Shown one piece after another: positions 34,454 through 44,225 of a stretch of DNA of 64,000 bases; position 1 is the first letter of the stretch, and every line of letters starts with the position of its first letter. Both the position numbers and the translations under genes were made by a program. The notes under the pieces are model-generated. The model was not told where the DNA came from, searched no databases, and saw nothing but the letters and a program-made list of their open reading frames with translations. This DNA comes from Acinetobacter bereziniae LMG 1003 = CIP 70.12. Lineage in GTDB: Bacteria; Pseudomonadota; Gammaproteobacteria; Pseudomonadales; Moraxellaceae. Location: contig NZ_KB849755.1 in assembly GCF_000368925.1 (NCBI RefSeq), forward strand, positions 1,418,620 through 1,482,619, read 5' to 3'.

Positions 34454-36241
34454 ATGATGCGAACTCATTATTGCGGTTCTTTAACCGAAGCTCAAATTGA
34501 CCAAACTGTAACCCTGTGTGGTTGGGTACATCGTCGTCGTGATCACGGTGGTGTAATTTTCCTTGATATGCGTGATCGTGATGGTCTCGTTCAAGTGGTC
34601 ATTGATCCAGATACACCAGAAGCATTTTCAACCGCTGATAAAGCACGTTCAGAATATGTATTAAAAATAGTTGGTCGTGTACGTCGTCGTTACGAAGGTA
34701 CTGAAAATGCCAATATGGTGAGCGGTCAAATTGAAGTTTTAGGTAAAGAAATCGAAGTTCTTGCTGCATCTGAAACCCCACCATTCCCATTGAATGATGA
34801 AAATGCCAACATTTCTGAAGAAATTCGTCTGAAATATCGCTTCCTTGATATTCGTCGTCCAGAGATGATTGATCGCTTACGTTTCCGTTCTAAAGTAACA
34901 ACATTAATTCGTAACTACTTAGACGAACATGGTTTCCTTGATGTTGAAACACCTATTTTAACACGTGCTACTCCAGAAGGTGCACGTGACTATTTAGTGC
35001 CAAGCCGTGTTTCAAATGGTAGCTTCTATGCTCTTCCACAATCACCACAATTATTTAAACAATTGTTAATGGTTGGCGGTGTAGATCGTTATTACCAAAT
35101 CGCTAAGTGTTTCCGTGACGAAGACTTACGTGCAGACCGTCAGCCAGAATTCACTCAAATCGACATCGAAACATCGTTCTTAAACGATGACGATATTATG
35201 GATTTGATGGAAGGCATGACTGTGAAGATGTTCAATGAACTTCTTGGCGTGAAATTCGATAAATTCCAGCGTATGACTTATGCAGATGCAATGCGTGACT
35301 ATGCATCAGATAAACCAGATTTGCGTATTCCTTTGAAACTTGTAGACGTTGCCGACATGATGCAAGACGTTGAGTTCAAAGTGTTTGCAGGTCCAGCTAA
35401 AGATCCTAAAGGTCGTATTGTTGCACTACGAGTTCCAGGCGCAGGTTCTTTACCACGCAGCCAAATTGACGAATATACAAAATTTGTTGGTATCTATGGT
35501 GCAAAAGGTTTGGCTTATATTAAAGTCAATGAACTTGAAAAAGGTGTTGAAGGGCTACAGTCACCTATCGTTAAATTTATCGAGCCAATCGTACTCGATC
35601 TATTAAAACGTGTTGGTGCTGAAAATGGTGATATCGTATTCTTCGGCGCAGATAAAGCCAAAGTCGTAAATGATGCAATGGGTGCTTTACGTATCAAGAT
35701 CGGACATGACATGAACATGTCGACTTGTGAGTGGGCACCGCTTTGGGTGGTTGATTTCCCAATGTTTGAAGAAACTGATGATGGTAAATGGACCTCTGTT
35801 CATCACCCGTTCACACTACCAAAATCAAGTGTTGAAGAGGTGAAAAACAATCCAGGTCAAGCACTTTCAGTCGCTTACGATATGGTACTTAACGGTACTG
35901 AAATTGGTGGCGGTTCACTTCGTATCTATACTTTAGAAATGCAAAAAGCGATTTTTGAAGCATTAGGTATTGGCGAAGAAGAAGCTGAAGAGAAATTTAG
36001 CTTCTTATTAAATGCATTAAAATTCGGTGCGCCTCCGCATGGTGGTTTAGCATTTGGTCTTGACCGTTTGGTTATGTTGATGACAGGTTCATCTTCGATT
36101 CGTGATGTGATTGCATTCCCGAAAACCAAAACAGCTGAATGTCCGCTTACACAAGCACCTGCACCAGTAGAACCAAATCAATTACGTGATCTTGGTATTC
36201 GCTTACGTGAAAAAGCTAAAGTTGAAACCAAAGAAGCTTAA
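34454..36241 (+). CDS. aspS: Aspartyl-tRNA synthetase
   Basis: 595 residues from the ATG at 34454 (MMRTHYCGSLTEAQID), the usual bacterial start; the open frame extends 18 codons upstream without family resemblance. N-terminal OB-fold anticodon domain (VTLCGWVHRRRDHGGVIFLD), class II catalytic core (PQSPQLFKQLLMVGG, RCFRDED-type motif, GGLAFGLDRLVMLM) and the bacterial GAD insertion (about 290-420). It charges tRNA-Asp. In Acinetobacter aspS marks one edge of the outer-core locus, which starts right after it. Confidence 0.97.
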   Translation: MMRTHYCGSLTEAQIDQTVTLCGWVHRRRDHGGVIFLDMRDRDGLVQVVIDPDTPEAFSTADKARSEYVLKIVGRVRRRYEGTENANMVSGQIEVLGKEIEVLAASETPPFPLNDENANISEEIRLKYRFLDIRRPEMIDRLRFRSKVTTLIRNYLDEHGFLDVETPILTRATPEGARDYLVPSRVSNGSFYALPQSPQLFKQLLMVGGVDRYYQIAKCFRDEDLRADRQPEFTQIDIETSFLNDDDIMDLMEGMTVKMFNELLGVKFDKFQRMTYADAMRDYASDKPDLRIPLKLVDVADMMQDVEFKVFAGPAKDPKGRIVALRVPGAGSLPRSQIDEYTKFVGIYGAKGLAYIKVNELEKGVEGLQSPIVKFIEPIVLDLLKRVGAENGDIVFFGADKAKVVNDAMGALRIKIGHDMNMSTCEWAPLWVVDFPMFEETDDGKWTSVHHPFTLPKSSVEEVKNNPGQALSVAYDMVLNGTEIGGGSLRIYTLEMQKAIFEALGIGEEEAEEKFSFLLNALKFGAPPHGGLAFGLDRLVMLMTGSSSIRDVIAFPKTKTAECPLTQAPAPVEPNQLRDLGIRLREKAKVETKEA

Positions 36242-36257
36242 TTCTTTATTCAGCATG

Positions 36258-36285
36258 AAAAACCCTGTTTTTGAACAGGGTTTTT
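36258..36285 (+). terminator. Rho-independent terminator after aspS
   Basis: The CCCTGTT / AACAGGG stem with a 4-base loop, preceded by five A and followed by six T, lies 21 bases after the aspS stop. Confidence 0.93.
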
Positions 36286-36379
36286 TATTTTTAAGTATGA
36301 TCCTATTTATTGATGTTCGAATTGAGATAAATTCTCATAAATGGCATAATATACAGGTTAAATTTTAAGGTAAAAACCA

Positions 36380-36598
36380 ATGGCTATGCGTCCCAATGTA
36401 CTTCGTCATACAATTATTGTCATTGTATTTTCAGTGGTTCAATGGGGATTCATGCGTTATATTCTTAACCATCAATTATTTAACTTAGACACCCACCAAC
36501 GTATTCTCTATTTCAGTGCGAGTAGTTTTATTGCTGGTTTTTTTATTATTGTGGCACTGATTTATTTAGTGTTAAAAGGCAATGCTGATCGCGATTAA
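36380..36598 (+). CDS. Small two-helix membrane protein, 72 aa
   Basis: Two membrane helices (about 10-28 and 45-65) joined by a loop NHQLFNLDTHQRILYFSAS. AAGG lies before the ATG. It is 10 bases from the acyltransferase gene downstream, so the two are probably co-transcribed. Function unknown. Confidence 0.7.
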   Translation: MAMRPNVLRHTIIVIVFSVVQWGFMRYILNHQLFNLDTHQRILYFSASSFIAGFFIIVALIYLVLKGNADRD

Positions 36599-36608
36599 TT
36601 TCTAATCC

Positions 36609-37472
36609 ATGTATAACTTACTTAAAAATTTTTCTCGTTTGCCTTTAAGCATGATTCAGACTATTGCGAGAGGGGTTGGCAGTTTATTATTTATCAGTAA
36701 CTCCTCAGCAAAACGAATTACAGAAATCAATATACAAGCAGCCTATCCTACGCTTGAAGAACAGCAACGTCAGGAATTGATTAAAGCCAGTTTGAAAAGT
36801 CAGTGCATGACCTATGTAGAGTCGATCAAAGTTTGGGGCTCTCCTCCTGAATTTGCCTTAAATCAAATCAAACAAGTGCATAATGCTGAAATTTTTCTCA
36901 ATGCGTTAAAAAATCCCAATGGAACTTTAGGTGTTGTTCCTCATTTTGGGAATTGGGAATTGATGAATGCTTGGGTGAACCAGCACACACATCCTGTCAT
37001 TATGTATAAACCGAGTAAAAATAAAGATCTAGACCGATTTATGCTAGAGTCTAGACAACAATTAAATGCAACATTAGTTCCCACAGATGATACGGGTGTA
37101 CGTGCTTTATTTAAACACTTAAAACAAGGTGGCTTTTCAGCCATACTTCCAGATCATATTCCCAAAGAATCTGGTGGTGTTTATTCGGACTTTTTTGGAC
37201 AAAAGGCTTTTTCATCCACCTTACTGTCTAAACTAGCTGCGAAAACTCAATGTTCTGTAGTAGGACTCACCTGTATTCGTCGTGCCGATTACGCTGGTTT
37301 TGATTTGCATTTTACAGCATTGTCTCCAGATATTAATTCCAAGGATTTACAACTTTCTGTTGATACACTCAATAAAGAAATGGAACGGATGATTAATGTT
37401 GCACCAGAACAGTATTTATGGGGCTATAAACGTTTCCGTAAATTAGAGGGTGAACGGAATTTGTATAAATAA
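36609..37472 (+). CDS. Lipid A acyltransferase family protein (LpxL/LpxM-like)
   Basis: 287 residues. The catalytic pair HxxxxE lies in PHFGNWELMN (His112, Glu117), the signature of lysophospholipid/Kdo2-lipid A late acyltransferases; IRRxxY..F.L.F follows at the expected distance. It would add a secondary acyl chain to lipid A at the inner membrane. It is the first large gene after aspS in the outer-core locus. Whether it is the main lipid A acyltransferase or one specific to this locus cannot be decided from this window. Confidence 0.85.
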   Translation: MYNLLKNFSRLPLSMIQTIARGVGSLLFISNSSAKRITEINIQAAYPTLEEQQRQELIKASLKSQCMTYVESIKVWGSPPEFALNQIKQVHNAEIFLNALKNPNGTLGVVPHFGNWELMNAWVNQHTHPVIMYKPSKNKDLDRFMLESRQQLNATLVPTDDTGVRALFKHLKQGGFSAILPDHIPKESGGVYSDFFGQKAFSSTLLSKLAAKTQCSVVGLTCIRRADYAGFDLHFTALSPDINSKDLQLSVDTLNKEMERMINVAPEQYLWGYKRFRKLEGERNLYK

Positions 37473-37541
37473 ATGATTTAAAATTCATTAATTTAAATTA
37501 CTCAATAGACGCCTTATAGATTCTGGTCTTGGAGATAACAT

Positions 37542-38606
37542 ATGAAAATCACTAAAATAGTCTTAGCCATGCCAAGCCATAGTAACTTTGCATATCCTAT
37601 TCAAAAGAATCTAAAATATCATAATTTTGATATTAAATTTATTAATAGTTCTCCTGAGCATTTGAAACGTATAAAGTTACCATTTTTAAATTCACTTTAT
37701 AGTTTTTTCCGTAAATTGTTTTTCTCTGACTCTTCATATAAATTAAAAGCAAAACAGATTATAAAACATAAGACTATTACTCAAAGTATTCAAACACAGC
37801 TTATTGACCAAAAAAGCGATTACACCTTAGTTATTCGACCAGATTTATTTGAGTTAGAACACTTACAACTTCTTAAAACTCATACCAGTCAGTTTATTGG
37901 TTATCAATGGAATGGATTAGCACGTTTCCCCACAACATTATTATCTATTCCTTACTTTGATCGTTTTTTTGTTTTTGATAATACTGATCTATCTAATACA
38001 GACTATAATAAATACAATTTATTAGGCACTACAAATTTTTATTTTGACATGTATCAACCTCAACCAATTCCACATCAAGGCATTATTGCTTATTTTGTCG
38101 GTTTACATTTTGATGAACGAGTTATTTCTCTTGATATTTGTGCTCAAGAATTAATTAAACACGGAATAAAATTGGATTTTAATATTAGATTTTTAAAGAG
38201 AGATCCTGATAAGCAAGCTCAGTATAAATGCAAAGATATTAAATTCATCAAGAAGAACATCGAATTTGATGACAATTTATATCATATTAATCAGGCAGAT
38301 ATTTTAGTAGACATCGTTAATCCTGTTCACAATGGTTTATCATTTAGAACATTTGAAGCATTATATTATGAAAAAAAATTAATTACGAACAATAAAACTG
38401 TCATGGATTACGATTTTTATCACCCCAATAATATCTTAATATGGGATGGAAAAGATTTATCAATGTTAAAAGACTTTCTATCAAAACCACTTGTCTCAAT
38501 TGATATCAAAATCCGAGAGAAATATGGCTTTAAAAATTGGATCAGAAATTTATTAGATTGCCACCCATACACAGAAATCAATTTACCTTATGCAAGCCCT
38601 AAATAA
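37542..38606 (+). CDS. Probable LOS glycosyltransferase (GT-B / CgeB-like)
   Basis: 354 residues, lysine- and AT-rich. The second half reads like a GT-B nucleotide-sugar domain (IAYFVGLHFDERVISLDICAQEL, then INQADILVDIVNPVHNGLSFRTFEALYYEKKLITNN), where the late Asn-G-LS-RxFE segment resembles the donor-binding loop of CgeB/GT4-like enzymes. It is cytoplasmic. Position in the outer-core locus supports a role in building LOS; the sugar and linkage are unknown. Base composition is clearly more AT-rich than in aspS, suggesting acquisition with the locus. Confidence 0.65.
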   Translation: MKITKIVLAMPSHSNFAYPIQKNLKYHNFDIKFINSSPEHLKRIKLPFLNSLYSFFRKLFFSDSSYKLKAKQIIKHKTITQSIQTQLIDQKSDYTLVIRPDLFELEHLQLLKTHTSQFIGYQWNGLARFPTTLLSIPYFDRFFVFDNTDLSNTDYNKYNLLGTTNFYFDMYQPQPIPHQGIIAYFVGLHFDERVISLDICAQELIKHGIKLDFNIRFLKRDPDKQAQYKCKDIKFIKKNIEFDDNLYHINQADILVDIVNPVHNGLSFRTFEALYYEKKLITNNKTVMDYDFYHPNNILIWDGKDLSMLKDFLSKPLVSIDIKIREKYGFKNWIRNLLDCHPYTEINLPYASPK

Positions 38607-38728
38607 AGTGAATAAAAATCATATATTTAAATTCACATACTAGATTTCATGATATTTTCTAATTAATTCTTAATTACTACCAATAATTTGCTAATATAGC
38701 AAATATACAAAATTTGAAGAGAATCTAT

Positions 38729-39634
38729 ATGTCAAATGATGTCATTAAAATTTTTGTAGGTTGTGATCCTAATAATTGTGACCTTGAACAAATGATGGTT
38801 CTTGACTACAGCATTCGAAAAAATACACAATATCCTGTTGAAATCACTTGGATGCAACTTAGTCATGATCCTGATAGTCCTTGGTTTTCAGACCAAACTC
38901 ATCATTTAGGTTGGCATACTGAAAAATGGGCTACGCCCTTTTCTGGTTTCCGCTGGGCTATTCCTCAATTATGTAATTTTGAAGGTCGTGCTATCTATAT
39001 GGATGCCGATGTAATTGTTTTAACCGATATAGCTGAATTGTGGAATACACCTTTCAACCAAGATACAATGGTCATTGCAAAAGGTGGAAAAAGCACAGCA
39101 AGATTATGTACTTGTGTGTGGAATTGTGAAGTTGCAAAGAAATACTTACCTCCATTGCAACAACTCAAAACAGATCCTGATGGTCATAAAAAATTAATGA
39201 AGCTTATCCAAGATAGACCTGAGCTCGTACAAAATTATATAAGCTCATACAATTGTATCGATGGTGAAGAGCTTCCGATAACAGAGATTAAAATACTCCA
39301 CTATTCAGATATGGGTACCCAATTTAGTCATAAATATTCAATTCCACGTTTAAAATTAAACAACCAAAAGCATTGGTTCGACGGTAAAATTTTTCCTCAC
39401 CCTCGACAGGACTTGACTGAGTTATTTGATCAATACTATCAAAATGCAATAGATGCTGGTTATTCATTAGAAAACTACAAAGTTCCTACATATGGTGACT
39501 TTAATAAAGCATCACAAATCAATTATCACGGAAATAAGATAACTCGTCCTGAAATTGAAACTCATTGGTTAAATAAATTTTTTGGAAAAATAAAATCAAA
39601 GTTTAAAGCACAAAAATTTACCTTAGATGAGTAA
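38729..39634 (+). CDS. Probable LOS glycosyltransferase (GT-A / GT8-like)
   Basis: 301 residues from the ATG at 38729 (GAAGAGAA 8 bases upstream; an in-frame TTG five codons earlier is less likely). The N-terminus IKIFVGCDPNN and the DxD site AIYMDADVIVLTDIAELW are typical of GT8-like nucleotide-diphospho-sugar transferases. Such enzymes add a hexose to the LOS core at the cytoplasmic face. Next to other transferase genes on the same strand. Confidence 0.75.
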   Translation: MSNDVIKIFVGCDPNNCDLEQMMVLDYSIRKNTQYPVEITWMQLSHDPDSPWFSDQTHHLGWHTEKWATPFSGFRWAIPQLCNFEGRAIYMDADVIVLTDIAELWNTPFNQDTMVIAKGGKSTARLCTCVWNCEVAKKYLPPLQQLKTDPDGHKKLMKLIQDRPELVQNYISSYNCIDGEELPITEIKILHYSDMGTQFSHKYSIPRLKLNNQKHWFDGKIFPHPRQDLTELFDQYYQNAIDAGYSLENYKVPTYGDFNKASQINYHGNKITRPEIETHWLNKFFGKIKSKFKAQKFTLDE

Positions 39635-39737
39635 GCTCTATAAACTATATTATCTATATTACTACTGAATTAGTATCATGATTTCTCTATTTATATGAAC
39701 TAATTCAGTAAAAAACACAATCTAATGGATCAAATTT

Positions 39738-40643
39738 ATGAGTAATTTTTTTTCAAATATATTATTAAGAAATTTTTTTAAATATTTGTATAAAATCTCT
39801 CATTCAAAATCATTTAATCATAATCGTCGATATTGGCCATATTTTTATGTGGAAAGAAATAAACTAGGTTATTTAGATAAAGTATTTTATAAAAAAAAAT
39901 TAATTTCAGATAATACAAAATGGCACAAGCCTATTAATGATACTTGTGTAATTGTTGCAACAGGACCTTCAATAAACGAAATTGATGAGGTTTTTTTTAA
40001 GAATCAAAAATATGATTATTTTGGGCTAAATGGAGCTATTAGTTTAGCAGATACCAATTTTAAATATTATGTTATTATCGATCATGATTTTATTGAGAAT
40101 AGATTCAAGCTCGTTACTCAAATATTAAAAAATAAAGAATGTATTTTTTTTACAACACCACGGTGCTTAGAACTGATTTTAAGAAAATATCTCAGCAAGG
40201 AAATTCAATGCACGCTTAAGATTATAGAAACGATTACAGAAAAAAAACTTGAACGGTTTATGGGACCCAAAATAATTTTAACTCAGCCGTTGAGTAATTC
40301 TGACTTAGTTGAAAATAGTCATATTGGTTTCTCTACTGAAATTTTCAATGCTGTATATGATTACTATACTGTTGCTTATGTCGCATTACAGATAGCATAT
40401 GCTCTAAACTATAAAAGAATATTAATTACTGGTCTTGATATGAGCAATTTTACTCAACCAAGATTTTATGAAACAATTGAAAATAAACAACCCACTCGCT
40501 TAGAACAAGATTTTGAAGCAATTTCTCTTGCATTCAAAGCAGCCGCATCCTTTCTGGAAAAAAACAAAGTTCAAGTAATTAATCTATCTCCTAACAGCTC
40601 AGTACAAGCCTTTGAGAAAGATAGCTTTCAACATTTCATTTAA
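39738..40643 (+). CDS. Putative LOS-modifying transferase with an ATGPS motif
   Basis: 301 residues, very AT-rich. VIVATGPSINEID (about 71-83) followed by YFGLNGAISL and YVIIDHDF resembles the nucleotide-binding start of DUF115/sialyltransferase-like proteins that use CMP-type donors, but the assignment is weak. IGFSTEIFNAVYDYYTVAYVALQIAYALNYKRILITGLDMS is a plausible second half of such a fold. The stop lies two bases before that of the convergent GT32-like gene. Confidence 0.55.
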   Translation: MSNFFSNILLRNFFKYLYKISHSKSFNHNRRYWPYFYVERNKLGYLDKVFYKKKLISDNTKWHKPINDTCVIVATGPSINEIDEVFFKNQKYDYFGLNGAISLADTNFKYYVIIDHDFIENRFKLVTQILKNKECIFFTTPRCLELILRKYLSKEIQCTLKIIETITEKKLERFMGPKIILTQPLSNSDLVENSHIGFSTEIFNAVYDYYTVAYVALQIAYALNYKRILITGLDMSNFTQPRFYETIENKQPTRLEQDFEAISLAFKAAASFLEKNKVQVINLSPNSSVQAFEKDSFQHFI

Positions 40644-40645
40644 TT

Positions 40646-41557
40646 TTAAAAATCAATTAATGAACCTTTAAAATACATTCCTTTATTATAATACTGGCAT
40701 AAATAATTTCGCTCTTTACCGGCAAGTTTAATTAATTTTGGATATTCTTCAGCCGGATAATTTATTGCCATATTAATCAAAATTTTCTCTTTAACCCAAC
40801 GGTTTTTTACTTGGTAATAAAATGCATTTTCATCACAATCAATCAGAGTAATACTTGGAAAAAAATGTCTTAGTATTTTCTGGCAGGCAACATAAGCAAC
40901 TAAATATTCCAAATTACTAATTCTTTGAAAAAAATCTTTGCTATTCTTTTCTGTATTTCGAATATTTTGTACATAACTTTTAGGTGTTTGCTGAATTGCT
41001 AAATATAATTCATCATACCAATGTTTAAAGAAAACATTATTTTTAACACTTGCCAATAACCAATTTTCCAATACAGGATAATCAAAATTTGTGGTATTTT
41101 TTTTACGATAATAAGCAAAACATTCTGTCTGATTTTTTTGCATCAGTTCAGGAATCCAGTCCAAATTATCATAAACAATAATACTGGCATCCAACCAAAT
41201 TCCACCGTGCTGGTATAATAGATCAAATCTGAGTAAATCAGCCTTTTGTTGAGGTGTTGCATCCTTCAATAAGGAGAAATCAATATCGCTGTACTCACTT
41301 ACATTTTCTGGATTAAGTACATATACATGATAAGACAGGTTTTTTTCTCGAATATTTTGAACACACTTCTCTACAAACTCAGGAAAATTACCTTCCCAAT
41401 ATATCCATATTTTTTTTGGCAGTTCAATAGAGCTAGCAACAGGATTAAAAACCAATTGTCCCGCAAAATTATCAATCTTTTTATTGGTATGTCTAATTTT
41501 GTAATAGTACATCATATGAAATTTAGCCAAATAGAATAGTTTTTTAAAAATTTTCAT
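40646..41557 (-). CDS. Glycosyltransferase of the GT32 / capsular-synthesis type
   Basis: 303 residues from the ATG at 41557; a GTG nine codons upstream is also open, but TTAGG is spaced for the ATG. PKKIWIYWEG, then ATPQQKADLLRFDLLYQHGGIWLDAS gives the GT32 signature with DxD-type WLDAS and the KADxxRxxxLYxxGGxYxD motif. It transfers a hexose using a nucleotide sugar. It is the last gene of the minus-strand half of the outer-core locus, convergent with the plus-strand half. Confidence 0.82.
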   Translation of the reverse strand: MKIFKKLFYLAKFHMMYYYKIRHTNKKIDNFAGQLVFNPVASSIELPKKIWIYWEGNFPEFVEKCVQNIREKNLSYHVYVLNPENVSEYSDIDFSLLKDATPQQKADLLRFDLLYQHGGIWLDASIIVYDNLDWIPELMQKNQTECFAYYRKKNTTNFDYPVLENWLLASVKNNVFFKHWYDELYLAIQQTPKSYVQNIRNTEKNSKDFFQRISNLEYLVAYVACQKILRHFFPSITLIDCDENAFYYQVKNRWVKEKILINMAINYPAEEYPKLIKLAGKERNYLCQYYNKGMYFKGSLIDF

Positions 41558-41659
41558 ATAAAGACCTAATACTTTAATAAGCACACAATAACAATAACAA
41601 GCGCCCTAAACAGCATTCAAAATATCGAATACATTCCAGAACTTAAAACCTTAATTCAT

Positions 41660-42418
41660 TCAAAAATAAAGATGTTTAAAAGCATACAGACGATCACGCC
41701 ACATCCGCTTTTGTTTTTTTAAGCCATAAGAGCTGTCACGATTTTCCTTCTCTTTCCGAGAAATCCCCTGTGTTGCCACAGTACCCAAAATATCACTATC
41801 TAAACCAGCCGGCTTCACCAAGGCTGGCCAAACACCTAAGCCTTTGCCATTTTTACTCAGCCATGTTTGGAAAAAAATATCTACTGGCATGGTCATCGTT
41901 TTACCAGAAGCGACGAATGCTTCAGCACCTTTTCTTGACCATATTAAACCTAATCCGCGAATCGGGAAATAATAAGCATGCCATAGTGAAAAATCATCTA
42001 TTTTTACGATATCTTTTGCAAACTTTTTCTTCTTGGCGGCCAAATTTATCAGATACCAATCTAGATCCTGATGCTGATCTAAATATGACAAAATTTGCTC
42101 TACAGATGTTTTAAAGTCAGTGGTGATTTTCATATCATCTTCTAAAACCACCAAATAATCTGCATCAGTTTGTAAAAACTTTTCGGCACAACCATAATGG
42201 CTGAGATAACAACCTAATTCAGAATTCAGCAGTCGACGCCCTAAAGTTTGTTGTGTTGCAACATCATCATAATTTTCAAATGAAGCTAAATCCTGCCCTC
42301 GACCATCATAGGCAGAAAATCGTTGGAACGACCAATCAACTGCTTGTAACTGTTCCGTTGCTCGTTGAAGTCGCTCATCACTGCCATCAAGATTAATAAG
42401 ATATGTTTCAACTTTCAT
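41660..42418 (-). CDS. LOS glycosyltransferase, GT25 family
   Basis: 252 residues starting MKVETYLINLDGSDERL, the classical GT25 (LgtB/LpsA-type) N-terminus; the longer open frame upstream is not family-like. VVLEDDMKI gives the acidic metal/donor motif, and GLIWSRKGAEAFVASG follows. Relatives add galactose or glucose to lipooligosaccharide. Its start overlaps the end of the Stealth-family gene by 11 bases, so the two are translationally coupled. Confidence 0.88.
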   Translation of the reverse strand: MKVETYLINLDGSDERLQRATEQLQAVDWSFQRFSAYDGRGQDLASFENYDDVATQQTLGRRLLNSELGCYLSHYGCAEKFLQTDADYLVVLEDDMKITTDFKTSVEQILSYLDQHQDLDWYLINLAAKKKKFAKDIVKIDDFSLWHAYYFPIRGLGLIWSRKGAEAFVASGKTMTMPVDIFFQTWLSKNGKGLGVWPALVKPAGLDSDILGTVATQGISRKEKENRDSSYGLKKQKRMWRDRLYAFKHLYF

Positions 42419-43415
42419 GAAAAACTTCCAATGACAAAACGTCGTTTGAGATGACAGACTGAGGTAGATAATCACTAAACTTAGCAATCATTGCATTTTT
42501 GACTTGGACTGCATCTTGTGGAGTCAACTGATCCAAACTTTGAATACAGCCATATTTAATCTGATCTTGATTTAGAGCTTGTATAAACACATTTAAACTT
42601 TCAGCATTTTTTAAATAGGCTAAAGCTAAATCTGGCTTTAACACTGCCTCACCTTTTTGAATTTTTAAATGATTCATCAACGAAATTGGATTCAATTGCT
42701 CAACACTACGAAATTTATATTTAATTTGTGTTTCTAATAAGGTTGGGTGATTCAATAAATATTCGCTTAAAATTTTACGATCTACACAATGCGGATAATG
42801 ATGGATTTCAAAAAATTCTTTAAACCCTAAGATATCAGCACCCAACATCTGCGCAATGACATGTCCAGGTTGAATGGGTTTGTTAAAATTTCGATTTAAA
42901 AATTGACGATATTTCAGTTTAGTCTTGTAACTAAAACAACTTTTCCAATGCCCATAGGTCACGATTTTGTCTTGTTCAAGAAAATCTTCAACCTGAGCCG
43001 ATGCATTAAAAAAGAAATCATCATTTAAATAGATAAAATAGTCTGACAAGCCCTGAATATTCCACAACATACTTTCTATAGAGCGGGTATTAAAAGTCGG
43101 TAGAAATTGTTCAAAGCCTGCAAAAATTTCTCGATGATCAACCACTCGGATTTTATTTGTATCGCAAAGACCTTGTACGACAAATTCATTTAAAAACTCA
43201 GGTTGCTGCCCATCCGTAACAATCAAAATATGACGGCAAAAAGGAACATATTTCAATATAGATGCAATGTTGTAATAGATTTCATCATTACTGGCAAAAC
43301 GGGTTTCACTGACAGCATCACTGGCATCATTGCCTGTCAGGTACAAATGACGTTTACGTTTTAACTCAACATCATTGCCATCGACCCAAGCAATCACGAT
43401 ATCAAGGTTTTGCAT
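42408..43415 (-). CDS. Stealth-family sugar-phosphate transferase
   Basis: 335 residues. CR1 is DIVIAWVDGND near the N-terminus; CR2 is RFASNDEIYYNIASILKYVP and later TFNTRSIESMLWNI..LSDYFIYLNDDFFF; CR3 (HYPHCVDRKILSEYL) is also present. Stealth proteins move a sugar-1-phosphate onto a glycan, making phosphodiester links in capsules, and include the human GlcNAc-1-phosphotransferase. Here it lies among LOS core genes, so it may add a sugar-phosphate to the outer core. It overlaps the GT25 gene. Confidence 0.85.
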   Translation of the reverse strand: MQNLDIVIAWVDGNDVELKRKRHLYLTGNDASDAVSETRFASNDEIYYNIASILKYVPFCRHILIVTDGQQPEFLNEFVVQGLCDTNKIRVVDHREIFAGFEQFLPTFNTRSIESMLWNIQGLSDYFIYLNDDFFFNASAQVEDFLEQDKIVTYGHWKSCFSYKTKLKYRQFLNRNFNKPIQPGHVIAQMLGADILGFKEFFEIHHYPHCVDRKILSEYLLNHPTLLETQIKYKFRSVEQLNPISLMNHLKIQKGEAVLKPDLALAYLKNAESLNVFIQALNQDQIKYGCIQSLDQLTPQDAVQVKNAMIAKFSDYLPQSVISNDVLSLEVFHES

Positions 43416-43454
43416 CTATCTTGTTCTCAATTTTGATCAAAGGATATGGTTGAA

Positions 43455-44225
43455 TTATTGCCAAGCGTCTTTAATCCAGTCTGAAGGCAATACATAACGA
43501 TACCATTTACCACCGCCACCCGTGACTGCATCAGGTGGATTTATTTCACCATGAAAAATAATGATTTTGGCATCTTGTGGTTTTACTGGTGGCTTAAAAT
43601 AGGCCAATGGCAGCTTTTGTAAACAATGATATTTATAACTCTTACACCAATCTTTTGGCCAATAGCTGAGCTTTTTCTGCTGATCGACATACCACGACAA
43701 ATATTCTTGCTCATTTCTAAACTTATGACTAATTTCTTTAAAGTTTTCTCGAAAGTAAGGCAAAATGTCTGGAAAAGAACCCAATTTAAAACGGTACACA
43801 GAACTATTTCCTGTGACTCGCCAAGGGCGTTTCCAATCATGAATAATTAAGAACTCACCCGGATAAGTAAAGAAATCATCAATATTATCAACAATCACCA
43901 CATCAAGATCTAAGAACAGTAAATTCCCTTTTAAACCATATAAGTCAGGTTCAAAAGTCGATAATTTGTTCCAGCCACGTTCTGGGCTTCCTTCAGGCAA
44001 TGCTAATGGTGGAATTGGAAAACATTGAATGTCTGGGTTGATACCTTCTGTACGGTCAGTCAAACAGACCATTTTAAAATCAATGGTGGTATGTCTTTTG
44101 ACCATGTTATACAGTCGATTGACATAGTCTGCACCATACTTGGTTCCCCATTTCATACACAAAACAATATTTTGTTCTGATTCAACTAAATTATTTGACT
44201 GTAAATTTGATTCATTAACCTGCAT
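43455..44225 (-). CDS. Probable LOS glycosyltransferase (GT-A fold)
   Basis: 256 residues. MKWGTKYGADYVNRLYNMV, GWNKLSTFEPDLYGLKGNLLFLDLDVVIVDNID (metal-binding DLD) and KIIIFHGEINP are shared with glycosyltransferases common in Acinetobacter outer-core loci. It is the first gene of the minus-strand set; GGAAG lies before the ATG. The transferred sugar is unknown. Confidence 0.78.
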   Translation of the reverse strand: MQVNESNLQSNNLVESEQNIVLCMKWGTKYGADYVNRLYNMVKRHTTIDFKMVCLTDRTEGINPDIQCFPIPPLALPEGSPERGWNKLSTFEPDLYGLKGNLLFLDLDVVIVDNIDDFFTYPGEFLIIHDWKRPWRVTGNSSVYRFKLGSFPDILPYFRENFKEISHKFRNEQEYLSWYVDQQKKLSYWPKDWCKSYKYHCLQKLPLAYFKPPVKPQDAKIIIFHGEINPPDAVTGGGGKWYRYVLPSDWIKDAWQ

